Counted from the first letter of the stretch, positions 45,199 to 55,524 are shown. The stretch is 64,000 bases of DNA from Pseudomonas marincola (GCF_900116605.1 NZ_FPBC01000010.1:1-64000), one strand, 5' to 3'. Notes: generated from the sequence alone by a model not told the origin. Program-made: numbers and translations.

Positions 45199-45305
45199 TA
45201 AACCTGTGAAACCTTCCTTAGCAGCAATGGCATTGGTGAGGCTCGACGCCCGATCAGCATAGCCCATGATCATAAGCTTGTGGGTAACAGGTTTAGCCGA
45301 TTTGT
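45199..45305. repeat. Nine-base inverted repeat flanking 89 bases next to selC
   Basis: TAAACCTGT at 45199-45207 and ACAGGTTTA at 45297-45305 are perfect inverted copies. The DNA between them has no start codon and RBS combination but the minus-strand frame reads IMGYADRASSLTNAIAAKEG, which could be a gene remnant. It may be a decayed small mobile element or integrase scar beside the tRNA; evidence is weak. Confidence 0.3.
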
Positions 45306-45333
45306 CCCTTGGTTTGGTGATGTGCTCGCCGGT

Positions 45334-45654
45334 CTACGGCTTGGCGTTTTCGTTAAACAGGGGGCGGAAGAAGGTGCGTTCGTAGCTGATGATGCAGCGG
45401 GTTTCTTCGGCGTATTTGAAGGCGGCGATGCATTCTGGGTCTTGCATTGATGCTGCTCGATATTGCTCGTAAGCACTAAGGCTTGGGAATGTGAACATGG
45501 CCAGCGCTACATTGTTGGCGCCTTCGGAAGGAAGAAAGTAGCCGTGATGTTGGCCGCCAAATTTTTCTACCAGTGGAATCCAGAGCTTTGCGTAATGTTC
45601 AAACTCTTTGAGTTTGTATGCATCGATGATGTAGCGCAGATGGCAAGTGACCAT
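45334..45654 (-). CDS. NIPSNAP-family protein
   Basis: 106 residues. The ferredoxin-like dimeric alpha/beta-barrel pattern of NIPSNAP proteins is visible: CHLRYIIDAYKLKEFEHYAKLWIPLVEKFGGQHHGYFLP, then LAMFTFPSLSAYEQYRAASMQDPECIAAFKYAEE. Function of the bacterial family is unknown. It lies between selC and the cruciform repeats, on the same strand as the selAB genes but separated by the array. Confidence 0.88.
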   Translation of the reverse strand: MVTCHLRYIIDAYKLKEFEHYAKLWIPLVEKFGGQHHGYFLPSEGANNVALAMFTFPSLSAYEQYRAASMQDPECIAAFKYAEETRCIISYERTFFRPLFNENAKP

Positions 45655-45774
45655 GAAATTCCCTTAATGAATGACGCCTAATCCAGAGTTCAAGATTGAC
45701 CGTTGCTTGGGTGAAGGTGCGAGCCGTTACGCAGGGCAATCTTGGGCAACATGAATATAACTGGGGTGCCTCAA

Positions 45775-46337
45775 TGACGGAAACCCTTCGGGGTTCCATC
45801 CTCCGGTTGGGCTTGGAGGTTTGGGTGGAGGATGGAATCTGCGCAGCAGCTTCCGTCATGGCGATTTGGGGTGGAGCTTGGTCATTGTTTTGCGGGTTTG
45901 GCCTTGTGACGGAAACCCTGCGGGGTTCCATCCTCCGGGTTGGGTTGGAGATTTGAGGTGGAGGATGGAATCTGCGCAGTTGCTTCCGTCATGGCGATTT
46001 GGGGCGGGGCTTGATTATTGATTTGCGGGTTCGGCCTTGTGACGGAAACCCTGCGGGATTCCATCCTCCGGGTTGGGCTTGGAGTTTTGGGTGGAGGATG
46101 GAATCTGCGCAGCAGCTTCCGTCATGGCGATTTTGGCGGGGCTTGGTCATTGTTTGGCGGGTTTGGCCTTGTGACGGAAACCCTTCGGGGTTCCATCCTC
46201 CGGTTGGGCTTGGTGGTTTTGATGGAGGATGGAATCTGCGCAGCGGCTTCCGTCATGGTGATTCGGGGCGGGGCTGGTTATTGTTTTGCGGGTTTGGCTT
46301 CGTGACGGAAACCCTGCGGGGTTCCATCCTCCGGTTG
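45775..46337. repeat. Array of 4.3 tandem cruciform-forming repeats, period about 132 bp
   Basis: Units begin at 45775, 45907, 46040, 46172 and a truncated one at 46303. Each complete unit is an 84-85 base imperfect palindrome plus a 47-48 base spacer that is also conserved. The outer stem is TGACGGAA with TTCCGTCA, the inner stem TTCCATCCTCC with GGAGGATGGAA. Between the stems are a small hairpin ACCC-TGCG-GGGT on one arm and the self-complementary CTGCGCAG on the other, giving a clover-like fold. The last half unit lies inside the 3' end of selB. Not CRISPR: the spacers are near-identical. Confidence 0.93.
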
Positions 46338-48260
46338 GGTGGTTGGTTCGGATGGTTTTGAATTGGCCAGGGCTGACTCCTCGCGAACTTTGCGTTCACC
46401 TACCAAGCGGCGGGTGAAGCCGATGCGGTCGAAGTATTCGAGTATCTGGATGCTGCGTTTGCGGCCAATGCCCAGGCTGTCGCGCCAGACGGCGGGTTTT
46501 ATCGAGCCGTTTTGTTGTTGCAAGCCAACTCCGATTGCTGCCAGTTGGCGGATGGTTTGCTCGGGGTAGAAGAGGTCTTTGACTACTTGATGCAGTGCGC
46601 CAAGGCGCGCCAGTTTGCGCAGCAATAAGCGCGTAGCGGCCTCATCGGTTTGTAAGTTCGCGGCGATGTCGCGTACCCACGGTGGGTCGAAGTTTCCGCT
46701 CAGCAACAATGGCCATATCCGGTCGCGCAGGGCTTCATCATCGACGCCAAGCTGCACACTGTGATCAGGCAGATGCAACCACGGCCCACTGCTGCCGACA
46801 TTTCCGCTGGCCAGCGCCTGCTCAAGCAGGGTGATAAATATCGGTCGTTCCAGATCGGCCAGTGCGAAGCGGCGCAGTCGGTCACGGTCTGGCCCGAGTT
46901 CGTCGGCGGATTGCTGATGAAATCGCTCAAGCCCCGCCAGCAGGCGCGCCGCCAATGCTTGCCAGTGGCTTTGGGTGAATAGCCGTGGGCCAAGCCGTGT
47001 GCTGATTTCCACGGTGTCTGCCGGCAATTGCCAACTCGCACGCGGACGATTGAACTGACGTTCGAGCAGGGCCGGATCGAGGCCGTTTTGCGCATTCTTC
47101 AGCAGGCTTTGCAGCGCCTGTTCGAACACATCGGTTTGTAGGCCTTGCAGCTGCGCCAAACGTGCAGGCAAACGTCGATTGCGCGCTGGGGCAAATGGGT
47201 CAAGTACGCGCCCGCCGCCGAGGGTTCGCTGCGCCGCTTGATCACGCAAAACCAGACGATCGCCGTGCACGGCATGCACCGGCGCATTCAGCAGCAGTTG
47301 CGCAAAACCCTGCTGGCCCGGTTGCAGGCTACTGCCTTCAAGCAGCGCCACCCGCCCGGTAACATCCTGTGCGCCGAGGTGCACATGCACCGGCGTCCAG
47401 TGGCTGAATTCGCGCGTCTCGCTGGGCAGCAATTGCAGTTGGATGTCGAGCCGCGTGGTGGGTGCATGCAGCTCCGCGGTCAGCAGCCAGTCACCACGGC
47501 GCACATGCTCCAACGCCAGTCGCTCGCCAGTAATGTTGAGGGCTACGCGCTGCCCTGCCTTTGCCTGTTCGGCAGGCTGATTCTGCGCATGCAGGCCACG
47601 CACTCGCACGCGGCGGCCGCTGGGACTGAGCAGCAATTCATCGCCTACTTGCACCCGCCCGGCAAAGGCGGTTCCGGTAACGACCACGCCCGCGCCGGCC
47701 ACTGAGAACGCCCGGTCTATCGGCAAACGGAAGTAGCCGCTATTGCTGCGCGATTGCACCTCGTTTGTGGCGCTGAGTAATGCGCTGCGCAGCTCTTCTA
47801 TGCCGCTGGCGGTGATACTTGAAACCGGCAGGATTGGCGCCGCGCTGAACGGCCCGTCTGCCAGCAGTTGGCGTATCTGCCGCTGCACATTTACGACGCG
47901 CTCGGGATCGACGCGATCAATCTTGTTCAACGCCACCAATGCCCGGCGAATACCCAGTTGCCCGGCTATGGCCAGATGCTCGCGCGTTTGCGGCATGACA
48001 CCATCATCAGCGGCCACCACCAGCAACAGCAAGTCGATGCCGCTGGAGCCGGCGAGCATGTTGTGCACGAAACGCTCATGGCCGGGCACGTCGATAAAAC
48101 CGCAGAGCTGGCCGTCACCCAAATCGGCGTACAAGTAACCCAGATCGATGGTGATGCCGCGCTCACGCTCTGCCGGGCGCTTGTCTCCGGCAATACCGGT
48201 GAGCGCTTGCAGCAAGGCGGTTTTGCCGTGGTCGATATGCCCGCCCGTGCCGATGATCAT
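46278..48260 (-). CDS. selB: Selenocysteine-specific elongation factor SelB
   Basis: 660 residues. GTPase motifs: G1 GTGGHIDHGKTALL, G3 DVPGHERF, G4 NKID. EF-Tu-like domains II and III follow, then the C-terminal winged-helix repeats that bind the SECIS hairpin, ending at IQILEYFDRIGFTRRLVGERKV. SelB delivers Sec-tRNA to in-frame UGA. E. coli SelB is 614 residues; much of the extra length here is internal, but the last 19 residues (QPEDGTPQGFRHEAKPAKQ) are encoded by the truncated unit of the cruciform repeat array plus spacer, which supplies the stop codon. Starts 43 bases after selA. Confidence 0.95.
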   Translation of the reverse strand: MIIGTGGHIDHGKTALLQALTGIAGDKRPAERERGITIDLGYLYADLGDGQLCGFIDVPGHERFVHNMLAGSSGIDLLLLVVAADDGVMPQTREHLAIAGQLGIRRALVALNKIDRVDPERVVNVQRQIRQLLADGPFSAAPILPVSSITASGIEELRSALLSATNEVQSRSNSGYFRLPIDRAFSVAGAGVVVTGTAFAGRVQVGDELLLSPSGRRVRVRGLHAQNQPAEQAKAGQRVALNITGERLALEHVRRGDWLLTAELHAPTTRLDIQLQLLPSETREFSHWTPVHVHLGAQDVTGRVALLEGSSLQPGQQGFAQLLLNAPVHAVHGDRLVLRDQAAQRTLGGGRVLDPFAPARNRRLPARLAQLQGLQTDVFEQALQSLLKNAQNGLDPALLERQFNRPRASWQLPADTVEISTRLGPRLFTQSHWQALAARLLAGLERFHQQSADELGPDRDRLRRFALADLERPIFITLLEQALASGNVGSSGPWLHLPDHSVQLGVDDEALRDRIWPLLLSGNFDPPWVRDIAANLQTDEAATRLLLRKLARLGALHQVVKDLFYPEQTIRQLAAIGVGLQQQNGSIKPAVWRDSLGIGRKRSIQILEYFDRIGFTRRLVGERKVREESALANSKPSEPTTQPEDGTPQGFRHEAKPAKQ

Positions 48261-48303
48261 GGGCGCGCTCCAACACCGGCAGAAATTGCGGCGAGCTGAA
48301 TAG

Positions 48304-49719
48304 TCATAGGCTTTGCGTCAGGTAATCGCCCAGCACCGGCAGTTGCGCGATGAATGCGGGCTCGTCATCGAGTTGGCGCAAGTCGAGCCACAGGGCGTCA
48401 TCATCAATGCGCCCGAGAACCGGAATCGGCAGCGTTCGCAGGCATTCCTCAAGCCCACGCAACGCGCGTCCGCGCAGGCGTTTGGATTGCAGCGGGCGCA
48501 CGCATAGCCCCGCGCTGGCCAGCCGTGCCACGGGCTGCGCGCCACTGCCGATCATGCCCAGAAGCGGTTCCACGCTGAGCTGCCAATGCTCATTGAGTTG
48601 CGCTCGCAGTAGCGGCGCAATGCGCTCGGCCTGCTGGTGGATATCTGCCTGCGCACGGCTGAGCAGGCGCAAGCTGGTGAGTCGCTCGGCGAGCCGGTCC
48701 GGATCTCGGTATAAACCGAGTACTGCTTCCAGCGCGGCCAAGGTCAACTTATCCACACGCAGCGCACGTTTCAGTGGGTTCTTTTTGATTTTGCCGATCA
48801 ACTCGCGGCTGCCAAGAATGATCCCGGCTTGCGGGCCGCCCAACAGTTTGTCGCCGCTGAAGGTGACGATATCCGCGCCATCGGCCAGCGCTTCCTGCAC
48901 GGTAGGCTCTTTGGGTAATCCCCAGCGCGTAAGATCAACCAGCGTGCCGCTGCCGAGGTCTTCAAGCAGCGGCACGTTGTTGGCGTGGGCAATCTTTGCC
49001 AGCTCGGCAGTCGGCACGCTGGCGGTGAAACCCTGCACACTGTAGTTGCTGGTGTGCACGCGCATCAGCAGGCCGGTACGCGGGTTGATCACCGCCTCAT
49101 AATCACGGGCGTGGGTGCGATTGGTGGTGCCGACTTCGACCAGTTTTACCCCGGCGCGGGCCATGATGTCGGGAATACGAAATGCTCCGCCAATCTCGAT
49201 CAACTCGCCACGCGAAATCACACCTTCCTTGCGCGCGCCTAGGCTGTTGAGCGCGAGCAACACCGCAGCGGCATTGTTGTTGACCACGGTAACCGCCTCG
49301 GCGCCGGTCAGCTCGCGGATCAATCCGGCGATAAGGTCATCGCGGTCGCCGCGTTTGCCGGTGGCCAGATCGAACTCCAGGTTAAGCGGATAACGTGCCG
49401 CCTGAGTGATCGCCTCGATGGCTTCTTCGGGCAGCAAGGCGCGGCCCAGATTGGTGTGCAACACGGTGCCGGTGAGGTTGAACACGCGGCGCACCTTGCT
49501 CGAATGCGCCTGAGCCAGCCGCTCGCCGGCTCGCCCGGCGATAACCGCCTCGCTCAATTCAATGGCAGTCAGGCTGCCGAGTTGCGCGGGGCCGCGTAAT
49601 TCATCAAGCAGGTCGCGCAGGGTTTTAACAATGGCCTCACGGCCATAGCGTTGTTGCAACGGCTCAATCGCCGCGCTGCGCAGCAGGCGATCGACCGAAG
49701 GAAGTCGGATGGCGTTCAT
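48304..49719 (-). CDS. selA: L-seryl-tRNA(Sec) selenium transferase SelA
   Basis: 471 residues, near the 463 of E. coli SelA. PLP enzyme converting Ser-tRNA-Sec to Sec-tRNA-Sec with selenophosphate. The PLP lysine lies in [16 protein letters not shown], and conserved blocks [36 protein letters not shown] and VRVHTSNY-like [14 protein letters not shown] are present. It starts 32 bases after fdhE and precedes selB. selD, needed for selenophosphate, is not in the window. Confidence 0.96.
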   Translation of the reverse strand: MNAIRLPSVDRLLRSAAIEPLQQRYGREAIVKTLRDLLDELRGPAQLGSLTAIELSEAVIAGRAGERLAQAHSSKVRRVFNLTGTVLHTNLGRALLPEEAIEAITQAARYPLNLEFDLATGKRGDRDDLIAGLIRELTGAEAVTVVNNNAAAVLLALNSLGARKEGVISRGELIEIGGAFRIPDIMARAGVKLVEVGTTNRTHARDYEAVINPRTGLLMRVHTSNYSVQGFTASVPTAELAKIAHANNVPLLEDLGSGTLVDLTRWGLPKEPTVQEALADGADIVTFSGDKLLGGPQAGIILGSRELIGKIKKNPLKRALRVDKLTLAALEAVLGLYRDPDRLAERLTSLRLLSRAQADIHQQAERIAPLLRAQLNEHWQLSVEPLLGMIGSGAQPVARLASAGLCVRPLQSKRLRGRALRGLEECLRTLPIPVLGRIDDDALWLDLRQLDDEPAFIAQLPVLGDYLTQSL

Positions 49720-49751
49720 GGCATGTCCTTGAGCACATGGAGTGGCGGCAG

Positions 49752-50681
49752 TTACTCGCTGCCCGGCGCTAACAGCAGATTGGGTGCGCGGCGCTGATAA
49801 CCTTCCTCAGCCAGACGCATGTCCAGATCCAGGCTGGCCAGATCATCCGCCATCGCCTCGGCTTCGCTGTCGTACTCCAGATAGAACTGCTTGAGGTAAC
49901 CCTGACAATTAGGGCATGCCTCGGCGCGCAAGGCGGCCTTCTCCGGTTTATCGGCGGCCTGCTCCAGAGACAAATAGCCGAGCTGCTTGCTCTCTTCACA
50001 ATGGCTGCATTTGACCCGCACGTAATGCCACTCGCACGAGCACAGCGAGCAGGTCAGATAACGCAGGCCAATCTGTTTGCCGCGATGGCGCACCATGCCC
50101 GCAACAGGCGGCGAACCGCACGCCGGACACAAGGTTCGGCTTTCGCTCTCGGTTAACAGGCCCTCTGGCAAACCCAGCAGCCACTGGCTGAACGCCACTT
50201 GCAAGGCAGCGCCAAGATAAGGCACTAAAGCGGGCGGCAGTAAATCGAACTGGCCGCTGAGCAATGCAATTGCCCAGGCTTTGCGCTGGCCGTTATCGGC
50301 CTCGCGCAATTGTGCAAGGGCGGCTTCAACGGCTGGATTTTGCGGCGCGGGCAGCTGCTCAAGCAGCGCATCCACCGCCGGTAGCCAGTTACCGCCACGC
50401 ACCAGCGTGTCATAGGCCAGTGGCGGCATGTGGTGCTCAATGCTGAGCCGGGCGGCGGCTTCATCCGGCCCGGGCAATGGCGCTAATCCATCCAGCGCGC
50501 GTTGCTGGGCGCTGCACAAATCGGCCATCAGCAACAAGTAGGCGGCCACCGGATGGCCTTCAGCTAATCGGCTGAAACGCTCGGCTCGACGTTTGAATAA
50601 CTGCTCGGTGGGGGGATTCAGGAACGGCGGAATATTCGCCGAAGATTCGATCTGACCGGGTTGTAATATCTGGCCTGGCAC
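49752..50681 (-). CDS. fdhE: Formate dehydrogenase accessory protein FdhE
   Basis: 309 residues from GTG at 50681, which has AAGGAG six bases upstream; this gives exactly the length of E. coli FdhE, whereas the open frame extends 43 codons further without homology. Four CxxC pairs are present (CPACGS, CSLCSC, CSHCEE, CPNCQ), forming the rubredoxin-like metal sites. FdhE interacts with FdnG during maturation before Tat export. It is separated from fdnI by a strong hairpin. Confidence 0.93.
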   Translation of the reverse strand: MPGQILQPGQIESSANIPPFLNPPTEQLFKRRAERFSRLAEGHPVAAYLLLMADLCSAQQRALDGLAPLPGPDEAAARLSIEHHMPPLAYDTLVRGGNWLPAVDALLEQLPAPQNPAVEAALAQLREADNGQRKAWAIALLSGQFDLLPPALVPYLGAALQVAFSQWLLGLPEGLLTESESRTLCPACGSPPVAGMVRHRGKQIGLRYLTCSLCSCEWHYVRVKCSHCEESKQLGYLSLEQAADKPEKAALRAEACPNCQGYLKQFYLEYDSEAEAMADDLASLDLDMRLAEEGYQRRAPNLLLAPGSE

Positions 50682-50750
50682 GCAGGACTCCTTGATCAGT
50701 TTAATGCAGGCAACTCGCCGTAACTGCAACCATAGGTATAGCTCAAAATT

Positions 50751-50784
50751 ACGCCCGCGCAGGGACTTCACCCTGCGCGGGCGT
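50751..50784. terminator. Strong hairpin between fdnI and fdhE
   Basis: ACGCCCGCGCAGGG and CCCTGCGCGGGCGT form a perfect 14-base-pair stem around a six-base loop. On the minus strand it is followed by AATTTTGAGC, a short T-run, so it can work as a partial terminator that lowers fdhE-selA-selB expression relative to fdnGHI, or protect the fdnGHI mRNA 3' end. Confidence 0.7.
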
Positions 50785-50840
50785 CGGTGACTCAATGGCC
50801 GCCGTAGCACATAAAGCAGTGCCTGAGCCGTAGATATTGC

Positions 50841-51473
50841 TCAGGGCTTTTGTTCCTGCTTACTGACCTGCTCCTTGTACCATTGGGCATGGTGCTTGCG
50901 CGCCCAACCCCGGCTGACCCAGCCGGTGAGCATCGCGCCCATCGAACCCTTGACCCAGATACCGGCGTACACGTGGATGATGATGCTGGCGATAAGCACA
51001 AACGCCGCCAGGGCATGCAGCAGCACCGACAGGCGAATCAGCTCAATGCCAAACAAGTGACTGAAGTACTCGCGCCAGATCACCACGCCAGTGACCAACA
51101 GCACCAGCATGCACAGCAACAGCACCCAGAACAGCAGCTTCTGCCCGCCGTTGTAACGCCCGACTGGCGGCAGCATTTCTTCGTGATTGTTTACTACGTC
51201 GCCAATCTGGCTGAGCCATTTGCGATCATTAGCGTCGATCATGTTGTGGCCGATAAAACGCAGCACCAGCCAGGCAAACAGCACGAACATCGCCACACCC
51301 ATGATCGGATGCAGAATGCGCGTCCACGGCCCGCCGCCAAACAGATGGGTCAGCCAGAACAGCGCCGGATGAAACAGCGCCAGCCCGGAAAGCCCGGCCA
51401 ATATGAACAGCAGCGCCACCAGCCAGTGGTTAGTCCGGTCGCCTGCGCCGTAACGTTGAATGTCATGTTTCAT
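50841..51473 (-). CDS. fdnI: Formate dehydrogenase cytochrome b556 gamma subunit
   Basis: 210 residues with four membrane helices. Start RYGAGDRTNHWLVALLFILAGLSGLALFHP, haem-binding histidines within helices (RILHPIMGVAMFVLFAW; LLHALAAFVLIASIIIHVYAGIWVKGS). It anchors the periplasmic dehydrogenase to the inner membrane and passes electrons to quinone. It starts 21 bases after fdnH stops. Confidence 0.95.
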   Translation of the reverse strand: MKHDIQRYGAGDRTNHWLVALLFILAGLSGLALFHPALFWLTHLFGGGPWTRILHPIMGVAMFVLFAWLVLRFIGHNMIDANDRKWLSQIGDVVNNHEEMLPPVGRYNGGQKLLFWVLLLCMLVLLVTGVVIWREYFSHLFGIELIRLSVLLHALAAFVLIASIIIHVYAGIWVKGSMGAMLTGWVSRGWARKHHAQWYKEQVSKQEQKP

Positions 51474-51494
51474 CTTGAACTCCTGCGCGCCGTT

Positions 51495-52430
51495 TCAACG
51501 CGGCGCTTTGGGGTCAAATTCATGCACAGACGGATCAACCTTGTGCACCACGGTTTCCGCTTCGCCAACCGTTACCGGCTCGTCTTCCTCAACCACGTTG
51601 CGACCTACGCGCAGGTAATGCAGGAAGCCGACCAGTGCAGTTGCGCCGAGCGCCAGCAAACCGAGCGGTTTGGCGACGCCCTTCCACACTTGCACCATTG
51701 GGCTGATCGATGGATTAGCCGGCAAACCCGAGTACAGCGTGGGTGAGTCGGCGTGGTGCAGCACATACATCACGTGCGTGCCGCCAACCCCGGCGGGGTC
51801 GTACAGGCCGGCATTTTCATAGCCACGTGATTTGAGGTCGACGATACGCTCGGCGGCGTGCTCTTTCATGTCATCCTTGGTGCCGAACACGATGGCGCCG
51901 GTTGGGCAGGTTTTCACGCAGGCAGGCTCCTGCCCCACCCCGACGCGGTCTGAACACAGGGTGCACTTGTAGGCCTTGTTATCTTTTTGCGAGATACGCG
52001 GCACATCAAACGGGCAACCGGTGATGCAGTAGCCGCAACCGATGCAATGGTCCTGATTGAAGTCAACGATGCCGTTGGCGTACTGAACAATTGCGCCAGG
52101 GCTCGGGCATGCCGCGAGGCAGCCCGGCTCGGCGCAATGCATACAGCCATCCTTGCGGATCAACCATTCAAGCTTGCCGGCTTCATCCTCGTGTTCGGCA
52201 AAGCGCATCAGTGTCCATGACTCGGACGAGAGGTCTGCCGGGCTTTCGTACGTGCCGTGGTTATGGCCGACTTCGTCACGCAGTTCGTTCCATTCCGAGC
52301 ACGCCACCTGGCAGGCCTTGCAGCCGATGCACTTGGATACGTCGATGAGTTTTGCCACCTCGTCCACATGCCGGACAGACGATGAGGGGGTGGTCGTGGC
52401 GGAGCGGGCGATGATGTCTTGAGTAGCCAT
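51495..52430 (-). CDS. fdnH: Formate dehydrogenase iron-sulfur beta subunit
   Basis: 311 residues. Four ferredoxin-like cysteine clusters: [40 protein letters not shown] and [21 protein letters not shown], carrying four [4Fe-4S] centres. A C-terminal membrane helix ([19 protein letters not shown]) fixes it to FdnI. It wires electrons from the selenocysteine/molybdenum centre to the b-haems. Starts ten bases after the fdnG stop. Confidence 0.96.
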   Translation of the reverse strand: MATQDIIARSATTTPSSSVRHVDEVAKLIDVSKCIGCKACQVACSEWNELRDEVGHNHGTYESPADLSSESWTLMRFAEHEDEAGKLEWLIRKDGCMHCAEPGCLAACPSPGAIVQYANGIVDFNQDHCIGCGYCITGCPFDVPRISQKDNKAYKCTLCSDRVGVGQEPACVKTCPTGAIVFGTKDDMKEHAAERIVDLKSRGYENAGLYDPAGVGGTHVMYVLHHADSPTLYSGLPANPSISPMVQVWKGVAKPLGLLALGATALVGFLHYLRVGRNVVEEDEPVTVGEAETVVHKVDPSVHEFDPKAPR

Positions 52431-52440
52431 GCGTCAGCTC

Positions 52441-55400
52441 CTATGCCTTTTCCACGTTAACGAGGAAGGATTTGAATTCCGGCGTCTGGGTGTTAGCGTC
52501 GCCGACGAAGGGAGTCAGAGTGTTGGTCAGGTAACCGTTACGCGTTAAGCCGGAGAATCCCCAATGCAGCGGAATGCCGACTTGATGCACGGTCTTGCCA
52601 TCCACCGTTAGCGGTTTCAGGCGTTTAGTGACCACCGCAACCGCCTTGATGTAGCCACGGTTGGACGACACCTTGACCCGATCACCAACGCCGATTCCCA
52701 GCTGCTTGGCCAACACTTCACTGATTTCGACAAACTGCTCAGGCTGCACAATTGCATTGAGTCGACAATGTTTGGTCCAGAAGTGGAAGTGTTCGGTGAG
52801 GCGATAGGTTGTTGCCGCGTACGGGAACTCCTCGGCGGTGCCGAACAATTCCATGTCGCCCTTGAACACCCGCGCCGCCGGATTGCTGGTGACGCGCGGA
52901 TCATCCGGATGCAACGGGTTGCGCCCGATTGGCGTCTCGAACGGCTCGTAATGCTCAGGGAATGGCCCCTCGGCCATCTTGTCGACGGCAAAGAAACGCG
53001 CTACCCCTTCCGGGTTCATGATGAACGGATTCATCCCCGCATCCGGTGGCGAGTCGGCTTTGAAGTCCGGCACATCCGCGCCGGTCCACGACTTGCCATT
53101 CCAGAACACCAACGGTTTTTTCAGGCCCTCCCACGGTTTGCCGGAAACGTCTGCCGAAGCGCGGTTGTAGAGAATCCGCCGGTTGGCAGGCCAGGACCAC
53201 GCCCAGCCGAGCGTCTGACCGATGCCATACGGATCAGCGTTATCGCGCCGCGCCATCTGGTTGCCTTGCTGGGTCCATGAACCACAGAACAACCAGCAAC
53301 CGCTGGCGGTGCTGCCGTCGGCACGCAATTGGGCAAAACCGGCCAATTGCTCGCCACCCTTGACCAACAATGCGCCGGTAGCTGGATCGTTGAGATCAGT
53401 CAGGGCCTTGCCTGAATACTCCTTCGCCACCTCCTCGGGTGAAGGTTCGTCGGGCTGCAAATACGGCCAGTCGAGATTGAGGATCGGGTCGGGGAATTTG
53501 CCGCCGTCCTGCGCGTACATGGTGCGCAAGCGGTGATACAAACCGGACATGATCGCGATGTCGGTACGTGCCTGGCCCGGTGGCTCGGCACCCTTCCAGT
53601 GCCACTGCAACCAGCGACCGCTGTTGACCAGCGAACCGTCTTCTTCGGCAAAGCAGGACGTTGGCAAACGGAACACTTCGGTCTGGATACTGGCGGTGTC
53701 GACCGCATTGAACTCATCGACATTGCGCCAGAACTCGGACGTTTCCGTCGCCAGTGGGTCCATGATTACCAGATACTTGAGCTTGGCCAGTGCCGCGCCA
53801 ACCTTGGCCTTGTTGGGGAACGAGGCAATCGGGTTGAAGCCCTGACAGAAGTAACCGTTGACCTGGCCCTGGTACATCATGTCGAAGACTTTCAACACGT
53901 CGTAACCGGGTGCCGGCGCATCGAGTTTCGGCAACCAGTCGTAGCCCCAGTTGTTCTCGGCGCTGACGTTTTTGCCGTACCAGGCCTTCATCAAACTGAC
54001 GTGGAATTTCTCGTAGTTCTGCCAGTAAGACAACTGCCCCGGACGCAGCGGTTTGCTCGCCCGTTTGGCAATGTACGCGGCGTAATCCTGCTCAGCATCG
54101 CTGGGCAGCGTCAGGTAGCCAGGCAGCAAGTTGGAGAGCAAGCCGAGGTCGGTAAGCCCCTGAATATTGGAGTGGCCGCGCAAGGCGTTCATGCCACCGC
54201 CGGGCATACCCATATTGCCCAACAGCAACTGCAACATTGCGCCAGTGCGGATCATCTGCGAGCCGGTTGAGTGCTGCGTCCAGCCGAGCGCGTACATGAT
54301 GGTCATGACTTTGCCCGGTGCAGATGTTTCGGCAATGGTGTCCCATACCTGCAACATCTGCGCTTTCGGCGTGCCGCAAATACTGCTGACCATATCCGGC
54401 GTGTAGCGGCTGTAGTGTTTCTTCAGCAGGTTGAATACGCAGCGCGGGTGGCTCAGCGTTGGATCGACCACGGCATAGCCATCTTCGCCAATCTCGTAGC
54501 CCCAGCCAGATTTATCCGGATAGCCACGTTTGGCTTCGTCGTAACCACTGAAGAAGCCGGCCTCGAAGTCGTAACCTTCACGCACGATAAAGCTGACGTC
54601 GGTGTAGTTACGCACGTACTCGTGCTGGTACTTGTCGTTCTCGATGAGGTAGTAGATCAACCCGCCGAGGAACGCGATGTCGGTGCCGGTGCGGATCGGC
54701 GCGTACAAGTCTGCCACCGAGGCAGAACGGGTGAAGCGCGGATCGACCACAATCAGCTTGGCGTTGTTGTGCGCCTTGGCTTCGGTCACCCATTTGAAGC
54801 CGCACGGATGCGCTTCAGCAGCATTGCCGCCCATAATCAAAACCAGATCGGCATTCTTGATGTCGGTCCAGTGATTGGTCATGGCGCCGCGGCCAAACGT
54901 CGGGGCAAGACTTGCCACCGTCGGGCCGTGTCAGACACGTGCTTGGTTATCGAATCCTAATATGCCGAGTGAACGCACCACTTTGTGAGTGATGTAGCCC
55001 GCTTCGTTGGACGAGGCCGACGCCGCGAGGAAACCGGTGCTCAACCAGCGATTGACCGTTTGGCCCTGCTCGTTGCGCTCGATAAAGTTGGCGTCGCGGT
55101 CGGTCTTCATGTGCTTGGCGATGCGGTCCAGCGCATCATCCCACTCGACGCGCTTCCACTCGGTGGAACCCGCTTCGCGCACCTGCGGATATTGCAGGCG
55201 GCTGGGACTGTGGACGAAATCGAGCAGGCCGGCACCTTTAGGGCACAGCGTGCCGCGGTTGACCGGGTGATCGGAGTCGCCCTCGATGTGAATAATGTTC
55301 TGCGCAACGTTCTTCGCGCCATCGCCCTGGCTGTACATCAGCAGGCCACAGCCAACGGAGCAATACGGGCAGGTGTTGCGGGTTTCTATGGTACGGGTGA

Positions 55401-55524
55401 GCTTGTAGTGTCTGACCTGATCGGCGTAAGCAGCCGTTGGGGCGGCTCCCAGCGCAACCAGGCTCGATGTTCCAAGACCTACACCACAGACCTTGAAGAA
55501 CTGTCGACGGTTCATATCCATCAT
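52441..55524 (-). CDS. fdnG: Formate dehydrogenase major subunit, selenoprotein (UGA = Sec)
   Basis: About 1,027 residues with an in-frame TGA at 54931-54933 read as selenocysteine (residue 197 or 198 depending on which of two ATGs is used). The context NQARV-U-HGPTVASLAPTFGRG equals the E. coli FdnG active site around Sec196. A twin-arginine signal (NRRQFFKVCGVGLGTSSLVAL) directs folded export. The [4Fe-4S] motif TCPYCSVGCG and bis-MGD binding regions (IMGGNAAEAHP, YALGWTQHSTG) are intact. Oxidises formate to CO2 in the periplasm. A naive gene caller would split it into a 197-residue and an 825-residue piece. Confidence 0.97.
54890..54933 (-). promoter_or_regulatory. Bacterial SECIS element of fdnG
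   Basis: Directly after the UGA the mRNA reads CACGGCCCGACGGU, then GGCAAGUCUUGCC, with GGCA and UGCC closing an AGUCU-type apical loop over a longer lower stem, as in the E. coli fdnG and fdhF SECIS hairpins bound by SelB. The palindromic core is at 54903-54915. Exact lower-stem pairs were judged by eye. Confidence 0.85.

Noticed and set aside
45775..46337. Possible CRISPR array
   Set aside because: The intervals between palindromes are near-identical in sequence and about 48 bases long, and no cas genes are present. It is a tandem repeat.
45696..46361. Several open frames of 60-120 codons across the repeat array
   Set aside because: They are translations of the repeated palindrome in different frames, with no ribosome-binding sites and no family resemblance.
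54918..54933. fdnG appears broken into two frames by a stop codon
   Set aside because: The stop is UGA in the exact FdnG active-site context, is followed by a SECIS-like hairpin, and selA, selB and selC are all nearby. It is a selenocysteine codon, not a pseudogene.
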